A stretch of DNA of 11,837 nucleotides from Metarhizobium sp964253915 (GTDB lineage Bacteria > Pseudomonadota > Alphaproteobacteria > Rhizobiales > Rhizobiaceae). Shown piece by piece: positions 7,182 to 11,837 of this stretch. The DNA lies in the NCBI RefSeq assembly GCF_964253915.1, contig NZ_CAXUSG020000032.1, positions 1-11,837 of the forward strand, written 5' to 3'. Every line of letters begins with the position of its first letter. Position 1 is the stretch's first letter. Below the pieces are notes generated by a model that saw only the letters and a list, made by a program, of their open reading frames with translations, did no database searches and was not told where the DNA came from. Both the position numbers and the translations under genes were made by a program.

Positions 7182-7188
7182 CGTCTGG

Positions 7189-7329
7189 TCAGGACATGGT
7201 AGTCTTGCTCGCCACGACTGAGCGGGTCCCAATTCGCTTTTTGAGCGCTCGGTAGCCACTGACGAGCTTGTGAAGAGCGTCGTTAGCCTCTAAAGATCTG
7301 TGATCTTGTCGACTGATGTGTTTGTACAT
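7189..7329 (-). CDS. Small basic protein (46 aa) between the DUF465 gene and terC
   Basis: A short frame starting ATG at 7329 and ending TGA at 7189. It begins MYKHISRQDHRSLEANDALH and carries a basic helical stretch (SGYRALKKRIGTRS). The strongest support is its ribosome binding site: AGGAAGGGA lies directly before it with 5-base spacing, 14 bases after the stop of the DUF465 gene, so the two would be translated from one message. I recognise no family. Its size and helical, charged character recall DUF465/YdcH proteins, but I cannot show homology. An alternative is a leader peptide for terC. Confidence 0.45.
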   Translation of the reverse strand: MYKHISRQDHRSLEANDALHKLVSGYRALKKRIGTRSVVASKTTMS

Positions 7330-7343
7330 TGTCATCCCTTCCT

Positions 7344-7562
7344 CTAGAGCTTGAGCGATCTTCGTTTGGCGACAGGGATGAGGACCGGCATGCTCTGGCG
7401 GTTATGACGCTCGATGAGCTCGATCTGCTCCCGGAAACGCAGCTTCAATTTCTTAAGCGCGCTCAAGCGGAGGCCATCTGGTGCTGGCCGCGACTGTTCG
7501 TCGTCGATACGAGACTGGACATGCGCCTTGCGGCTACGAAGTGACTTCAAGAACTGGTCCAT
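7344..7562 (-). CDS. DUF465 (YdcH-like) small coiled-coil protein
   Basis: 72 residues from the ATG at 7562, preceded by AAAGGAAA with good spacing. A longer frame to 7610 exists but would overlap the promoter region. The sequence has the DUF465 pattern of two charged helices: RKAHVQSRIDDEQSRPAPDG, then LRLSALKKLKLRFREQIELIE, comparable to the family's LKKEKLALKDEI segment. It has a basic tail (AKRRSLKL). The function of the family is unknown; members are short, soluble and helical. It is the first gene of the minus-strand group leading to terC and is divergent from the LysR regulator, sharing a 99-base intergenic region with it. Confidence 0.72.
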   Translation of the reverse strand: MDQFLKSLRSRKAHVQSRIDDEQSRPAPDGLRLSALKKLKLRFREQIELIERHNRQSMPVLIPVAKRRSLKL

Positions 7563-7608
7563 TTGATTTTCCTTTCGTTGACCACACAAATATCGGGCAT
7601 TCTCTGCC

Positions 7609-7657
7609 ATAGTTCCAATTCATTGTTGCAATTCCACCGATAGTTCATAACTATCGG
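7609..7657. promoter_or_regulatory. OxyR/LysR-type operator between the regulator and the DUF465 gene
   Basis: A perfect inverted repeat CCGATAGTT (7637-7645), CAT, AACTATCGG (7649-7657) ends four bases before the regulator's ATG. Within it, ATAGTTCATAACTAT (7640-7654) fits the OxyR half-site ATAGnTnnnAnCTAT exactly. A poorer copy (ATAG at 7609, TCAT at 7620-7623) begins 31 bases upstream, about three helical turns. This is the layout expected of a LysR-type protein that represses its own gene and controls its divergent neighbour. The position almost on the start codon fits autorepression. The site is seen directly; the binder is inferred. Confidence 0.65.
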
Positions 7658-7661
7658 AAAG

Positions 7662-8573
7662 ATGGCCTACCGACCTACTCTTCGCCAACTGGAATATATC
7701 GTCGCGCTCGATAACTTGCGGCACTTCGGGAAAGCCGCGAAACACTGCCATGTCTCGCAGCCGACTCTGTCCGTTCAGGTTGGATTGGTGGAGAAGTCCC
7801 TAGGCGTCACGCTCTTTGAGCGCACACCGAGCAGCGTCATCACCACACCGATTGGATCCGAGATCGCGCGAGGCGCTCGACTGGCGCTTGCGTCGGTCGA
7901 CGACATAGTCGACAGAGCGGTCGGCGATACGGAAAATCTAGGCGGAGTGATGCGGCTCGCGACAGCGCCGACGTTCGGTCCTTATTTTCTTCCGCATTTT
8001 CTTCCTGGCCTTCATCGCAAGTTTCCAAGTCTCAAAATCTACATTAGAGAAGACCGCCCGGTCGACATTGAAGACGCCGTGGCGACGGGTGCGCTGGACT
8101 GCGGTCTTGGACCGGCGCCCGAGAGATCGGGTTTAAAGTTTCGACGCATTGGGAACGAGAAACTATTCTTAGGCGTGCCCGCAGACCACCCACTTTCGGA
8201 TAAGCGGTCGGTTGGGATTTCTGATCTTGTCGATGAAACGCTTTTGGCACTCGGCAGTGGTCACAGACTCATGGAAAACGTGCACCATCTGGCAGCAGCT
8301 TCGGGCGCCATTGTTGTTGACGACTACGAAGGCACAAGCCTTGATTCCATTCGTCAAATGGTCTCGATCGGAATGGGATGTTCGCTCTTCCCAGAGCTTT
8401 ACGCACGCGCCGAGTTTAGAAAGGAGGACGATGTGAAGTTGCTGTCAATCGACGATTGGAGCGAGCGGCGTGAGGTGGGATTTTATTGGCGAGAAAGCAG
8501 TGGGCGTCAAACGCACTACGAGACGTTGGCAAACGAGGCGGATGAGGTTTCGAAAAACGTTGGGATTGCCTGA
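7662..8573 (+). CDS. OxyR-like LysR regulator lacking the redox cysteines
   Basis: 303 residues, the size of OxyR (305). The N-terminal winged helix-turn-helix spans about residues 5-65 and includes HFGKAAKHCHVSQPTLSVQV. The effector domain follows OxyR over its length, including GLHRKFPSLKIYIREDR and the C-terminal TSLDSIRQMVSIGMGCSLFPEL. In OxyR the region GHC-L-x6-C carries the peroxide-sensing cysteines C199 and C208. Here the aligned stretch is GHRLMENVHHLA, with Arg202 and Ala211 in their places, and the only cysteines are C29, C147 and C240. So it is OxyR-like but probably not a disulfide peroxide sensor. The ATG at 7662 follows a sequence without a strong ribosome binding site, because the operator palindrome occupies it. 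It is divergent from the DUF465-terC group, its likely target along with itself. Confidence 0.93.
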   Translation: MAYRPTLRQLEYIVALDNLRHFGKAAKHCHVSQPTLSVQVGLVEKSLGVTLFERTPSSVITTPIGSEIARGARLALASVDDIVDRAVGDTENLGGVMRLATAPTFGPYFLPHFLPGLHRKFPSLKIYIREDRPVDIEDAVATGALDCGLGPAPERSGLKFRRIGNEKLFLGVPADHPLSDKRSVGISDLVDETLLALGSGHRLMENVHHLAAASGAIVVDDYEGTSLDSIRQMVSIGMGCSLFPELYARAEFRKEDDVKLLSIDDWSERREVGFYWRESSGRQTHYETLANEADEVSKNVGIA

Positions 8574-8697
8574 GCATAGTGTATTAACCGCGAGCTACGA
8601 CGCTCCCGCCAACATAGTTCGCGAGATCAATGAAAGACGAATTGCGATCGTGTCCCATAGAGTAACGTAGGACGCAATCATTTCTTTGTCCTGAATT

Positions 8698-9411
8698 TCA
8701 GGCTTGGATCGGCAACGCGATCTCACGCCAGGTGGCGCTGGCGAGGGCGCGGAGTTGGCGATGATCAGCGGCATTCAGGTGTTTTCGATGAAGTTGGAAA
8801 AGATTGGCAATTTGGCCGTGGGTTGAGACGAAACGTTGGCATTGACCTGCCGACTTGAACCGCATCATGCGTCGCTCTCGTCGTCGAACGGGAAGGTGAG
8901 AATTTTCTGCGAGGTTGTTGAGCCCTTTGTGCGAACGGTGTTCGATCCCCAGCATGATCTCTCTCTTTGCGGCGGAATAAGAACGCAGCTTGTCTGTCAC
9001 CATCACGCGCGGCGCAACACCTTGGCTCTTCAACAATTTGCGCATCAGCCGAAGAGCGGCTCCCTTGTTTCTGCGGCTTTGCAGCAGAGCATCGAGAACG
9101 TAGCCGTTGGCATCGACGGCGCGCCACAGCCAGTATTTCTTGCCCTTGATCGATACGACCATCTCATCGAGATGCCATTTGTCTGCGAAGTTGCCGATCG
9201 ACCGCCGCTTGAGTTGGTGGGCGAATTTCCGGCCAAACTTAGTCGTCCATTCTGAGACGGTCTGAAACGAGACGGCAATGCCGCGCTCGGCAAGCAGGTC
9301 TTCGATATCGCGCAGGCTCAGCGGGAACCGGTAATAGAGCCATACCGCATGCGCGATGATCTCGGCTGGAAAGCGGTGGCGTTTGTATCGGGCGGACGCA
9401 TCGTCAGTCAT
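8698..9411 (-). CDS. IS6 family transposase
   Basis: 237 residues, the full length for IS6/IS26-type DDE transposases. The N-terminal helix-turn-helix part contains HAVWLYYRFPLSLRDIEDLLAERGI. The catalytic acids appear as Asp82 (WHLDEM), Asp140 (VTDKLRSY) and Glu169 (NNLAENSH), followed by the basic VRRRERRMMRFKS. The frame is intact, so the enzyme may be active. IS6 elements move by cointegrate formation and leave adjacent deletions. I could not find the element ends: no GG..CTGTTGCAAA-like inverted repeat is visible in 8574-8697 or 9412-9500, so the borders are unresolved. To its right lies a gene remnant, which suggests an IS-linked deletion. The 124 bases to its left, after the LysR gene, hold nothing I recognise. 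Confidence 0.93.
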   Translation of the reverse strand: MTDDASARYKRHRFPAEIIAHAVWLYYRFPLSLRDIEDLLAERGIAVSFQTVSEWTTKFGRKFAHQLKRRSIGNFADKWHLDEMVVSIKGKKYWLWRAVDANGYVLDALLQSRRNKGAALRLMRKLLKSQGVAPRVMVTDKLRSYSAAKREIMLGIEHRSHKGLNNLAENSHLPVRRRERRMMRFKSAGQCQRFVSTHGQIANLFQLHRKHLNAADHRQLRALASATWREIALPIQA

Positions 9412-9439
9412 GCCGATAGACTATTGCCTCGATCCGCAC

Positions 9440-9595
9440 CAGCCGGTTAAGGCGACGCCTCCCAACGATCATATTGCCTGGATAGGCGAATACAAGGACA
9501 TGGGTTTTTCGGAAATCTATCTACACAACCGGGGCCGCAATCAACTGGAATTTGTCCGGTTTTTTGGTGAGCATGTTCTACCGAAACTGCGTTGA
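9440..9595 (+). pseudogene. 3' remnant of a TIGR03885-type flavin oxidoreductase
   Basis: The plus-strand frame just right of the transposase encodes about 50 residues ending HIAWIGEYKDMGF, SEIYLHNRGRNQLEF and FGEHVLPKLR, then TGA at 9593-9595. I recognise this as the C-terminal end of the LLM-class (luciferase-like) oxidoreductases of TIGR03885 type (family pattern FDEIYLHNVGRNQ..FI..FG..VLP.LR). These proteins are about 300 residues long. The first ~250 residues are missing, and they do not appear on the left side of the transposase either. The fragment has no start signal of its own. It ends 70 bases before treZ, and from memory this family is often encoded beside trehalose or glycogen genes, so it was probably the upstream partner of treZ before the insertion. 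Confidence 0.7.
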
Positions 9596-9665
9596 GCCTG
9601 GAACCCGAAGCCTCGTTTGAAGTTGACCGCTCCCAAACCCGCGTTGCCGTTTTGAGGAGCGAGAA

Positions 9666-11473
9666 GTGAAACAGCCTGAGTCAACCCCACTCGGTGAAGT
9701 TATTAAGTCTGCTGAGAAAAAGACCGTGCATCCGGCCTGGGGACCGCGGCTGGTTGAAGGCGGTATTCAATTCCGATTATGGGCTCCCGCTGAGGACAGC
9801 GTAAACCTGAGCCTGGCTAATCAGAGCCACGGTATGAATCAGGCAAAAGACGGTTGGTTTGAGGTGATCGTGGCCGGACGTCCATTTGGCCAGGAGTACG
9901 TTTTCTCCTTGGGTAGTGGGCCGGTCGTCGCCGACCCCGCGTCGCGCTGCCAGTCTCAGGATGTCAGCGGCCCGTCGATCGTCATCAACCCCGAAAGTTA
10001 TCAATGGAAAACCACTTCTTGGAAGGGGCGTGCCTGGCCTGAAACCATTCTTTACGAACTTCACGTCGGCACTTTCACGTCCGAGGGTACGTTCCTTGCG
10101 GTGATCGACAAACTTGATCGCTTGGCAGCACTTGGCATTACCGCCATCGAGATCATGCCGATCGCCCATTTTCCAGGAGAACGAGGTTGGGGCTACGACG
10201 GGGTTCTTCAGTATGCCCCGTATCGGGCCTATGGCACCCCCGAAAATTCAAAGCTTTGATTGACGCCGGCCATCAGCGCGGGCTAATGGTATTCTTGGAC
10301 GTGGTCTACAATCATTTTGGGCCTGAAGGGAATTATCTTCCCCGCTTCGCGCCTGGCTTCTTTCACACCGAGCAGGACACGCCCTGGGGCCCTGCCATCA
10401 ACTATGGCAACGACGCGGTGCGTCGCTACTTCATTGACAATGTTCTATATTGGCTTGGCGAATTCAGGCTCGACGGCTTGAGGTTTGATGCCATTGACTA
10501 CATCAAAGATGACAGTGATGTGCATCTTCTTCACGAGATTTCTGAGACGGTATATACCGCTTTCCCGGACCGGCATGTCCATCTGATGACAGAGAACCCG
10601 CCCAACGGCACGGATCTGTTGGCAAAAGGGCTCTTCGTTGCGGATTGGAACGACGCCTTTCACCATATCGTGCACCGGATAACCACTGGCGAAACCATCG
10701 GGCATTTTAAAGAATTCAAGCGTAATCCATGGGAAGAGCTACGTCTGGTGCTGGCCGAGGGCTACTTAAGTCCGGGTCAGCCGACCGTAGATAAGGACCT
10801 GCCTGCTCCGGCGTCGCTGCCACCCACTGCGTTCATCCATTTTCTGCAAAACCACGACCAGGTGGGCAACCGCGCGCTGGGCGACCGGTTGGCTTCCCGG
10901 ATAGATGACCGGCTGTACAGGGCACTTGTGTGCATCCTGCTAATGTCGCCACAAATCCCTCTCCTGTTCATGGGTGACGATTACAAGGAGATAAACAGCT
11001 TCCACTATTTCAGCGACTATGAGGGAGAACTGGCTGAGATCATTCGCGCAAACCGGTCCCAGGAAGCCGAGAACTTTGGTGGGTATCCTGCCGGTTCAAG
11101 CAAAGAGGACATTCCCGACCCCAACACGCCGTCAACTTTCCAAATGTCAAAACTACGGTGGGATCACGCGGAAGCGTCGGAGGGAACGTCTTGGAGTAAC
11201 TGGATCCGAGAGATCCTGGCCGTAAGGCAGACGAAAATAGTTCCGCTTTTGGCCGAGGCGGGGGGATACGCGGGTACGATTGTCCCCTCCCCCGCGGAAA
11301 CGGTCTTCGTTGACTGGCAACTTGGCCAGACAACATTACAATTGCGGGCAAACCTCTCGGCTATCCCGTGCTCGTTTGAACCCTGCGGTGACCTGGTCTT
11401 CACAAGTGACAGCGACCCACGAAGTCTCGACCTGGGCTCGTTTGAGGTGAAGGTGTTTGCCTTAAAGACTTGA
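9666..11473 (+). pseudogene. treZ: Malto-oligosyltrehalose trehalohydrolase, frameshifted
   Basis: TreZ (GH13) releases trehalose from maltooligosyl-trehalose made by TreY, in the cytosol. It starts at GTG 9666 behind GAGGAG (9654-9659). The first 193 codons cover the N-terminal beta domain and the start of the barrel, up to GWGYDGVLQYAPYRAYGTPE. There the frame runs into a TGA at 10257-10259. From 10244 the protein continues in the next frame with KFKALIDAGHQRG to the TGA at 11471-11473. One missing base in GAAAATT (10242-10248) explains this. Repaired, it is about 602 residues, normal for the family. The catalytic regions are intact: DVVYNHFG, nucleophile Asp in LDGLRFDAID (about 275), acid Glu in LMTEN (about 310) and FLQNHDQVGNR (Asp about 398). 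Otherwise it shows no decay, so a very recent mutation or a sequencing error is likely. TreY is not in the window. Confidence 0.9.
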
Positions 11474-11596
11474 TCGGTGCTCGAGTTGGGAGCCGGCTGC
11501 CTTAAACTTCTCCCCAGCCTTATTGAGTGTCCGCGCGGCTCCTCAAAACCACGGGGTTAGGGCAAATGAGCCGTTCTGCGCGGGTCGCCTGCGTCC

Positions 11597-11836
11597 TCAT
11601 GAAAAATCCTGGAGACCTTCGGACTGCCTTGAGCACATCTCGCAGTCCAACCCGGCGTTGCGGCCCAACAGCAAAATCGAATCGATGAGCTGTTCCCGGT
11701 CGCAGACCGTCCTTCCATGGCTCACCATCCAGTTCGCCAGGCGCAATGCGTCAGTTTGTGCGGCTTCGTTCTTGACCCAATAGGTGCCGTGGATGGAGCA
11801 GGTGCTGAGATAATTCACCTGTTTACAGATGATCAT
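11597..11836 (-). CDS. Possible hypothetical protein at the right edge
   Basis: A minus-strand frame of 79 codons from an ATG one base inside the window edge, so it may extend further and its ribosome binding site cannot be seen. It begins MIICKQVNYLSTCSIHGTYW and continues with a helical middle (DALRLANWMVSHGRTV, then REQLIDSILLLGRNAGLDCEM). I do not recognise it. It is convergent with treZ. The 123 bases between treZ and its stop hold only a weak GGCTG/CAGCC pairing and no clear terminator. It could also be a chance frame. Confidence 0.35.
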   Translation of the reverse strand: MIICKQVNYLSTCSIHGTYWVKNEAAQTDALRLANWMVSHGRTVCDREQLIDSILLLGRNAGLDCEMCSRQSEGLQDFS

Positions 11837-11837
11837 T

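Noticed and set aside
8580..8670. Tail of a plus-strand frame (about HSVLTASYDAPANIVREINER) left of the transposase, checked as the missing front of the broken oxidoreductase
   Set aside because: It does not match the start of TIGR03885 proteins or anything else I recognise, and is mostly an out-of-frame overlap of the LysR 3' end.
8836..9255. 139-codon plus-strand frame inside the transposase gene
   Set aside because: Shadow of the IS6-type transposase, whose catalytic residues are all on the minus strand.
1..11837. CRISPR arrays, tRNA and rRNA genes, replication origin
   Set aside because: No regularly spaced repeats, no tRNA-like cloverleaf that I could spot by eye, no rRNA sequence, and no rep genes or iterons seen.

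Overview
This window looks like an accessory or plasmid-type region of an alphaproteobacterium, most likely a rhizobium or agrobacterium relative. The photolyase closely resembles the Agrobacterium iron-sulfur photolyase as I remember it. TerC, the DUF6671 protein, the fasciclin protein and the IS6-type transposase also fit Rhizobiales. The species call is inference from protein recognition only.

Left part (1-5263): the 3' end of a DUF6671 gene is followed by a secreted fasciclin (FAS1) protein, a small AT-rich hypothetical gene and an exported lipocalin, all on the plus strand. Facing them is a compact minus-strand operon read in the order folE (GTP cyclohydrolase I), a short-chain dehydrogenase (SDR), then an iron-sulfur bacterial cryptochrome/photolyase. 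Photolyase, SDR, FolE, lipocalin and fasciclin genes recur together, as I recall, in light- or singlet-oxygen-induced gene sets, so I read this block as a photoprotection cassette. A TGATCC-N18-TA.A element sits both in front of folE and in front of the fasciclin gene. It resembles promoters of ECF sigma factors of the RpoE/ChrR type and could tie the two halves together.

Middle part (5264-8573): a stretch without an intact gene carries a decayed TraR/DksA-type zinc-finger gene on the minus strand. Next comes a minus-strand group of DUF465 (YdcH-like) gene, a 46-residue small ORF with a strong ribosome binding site, and a TerC-family membrane protein. Divergent from it is an OxyR-like LysR regulator that lacks both redox cysteines. 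Its start codon sits just after a perfect 9-bp-arm palindrome matching the OxyR-type ATAG-N7-CTAT site.

Right part (8574-11837): an IS6-family transposase gene abuts the 3' remnant of a TIGR03885-type flavin oxidoreductase. After it comes a treZ gene (malto-oligosyltrehalose trehalohydrolase) broken by one apparent single-base deletion. A possible small hypothetical gene runs to the right edge. This end looks like a trehalose locus in decay next to a mobile element.
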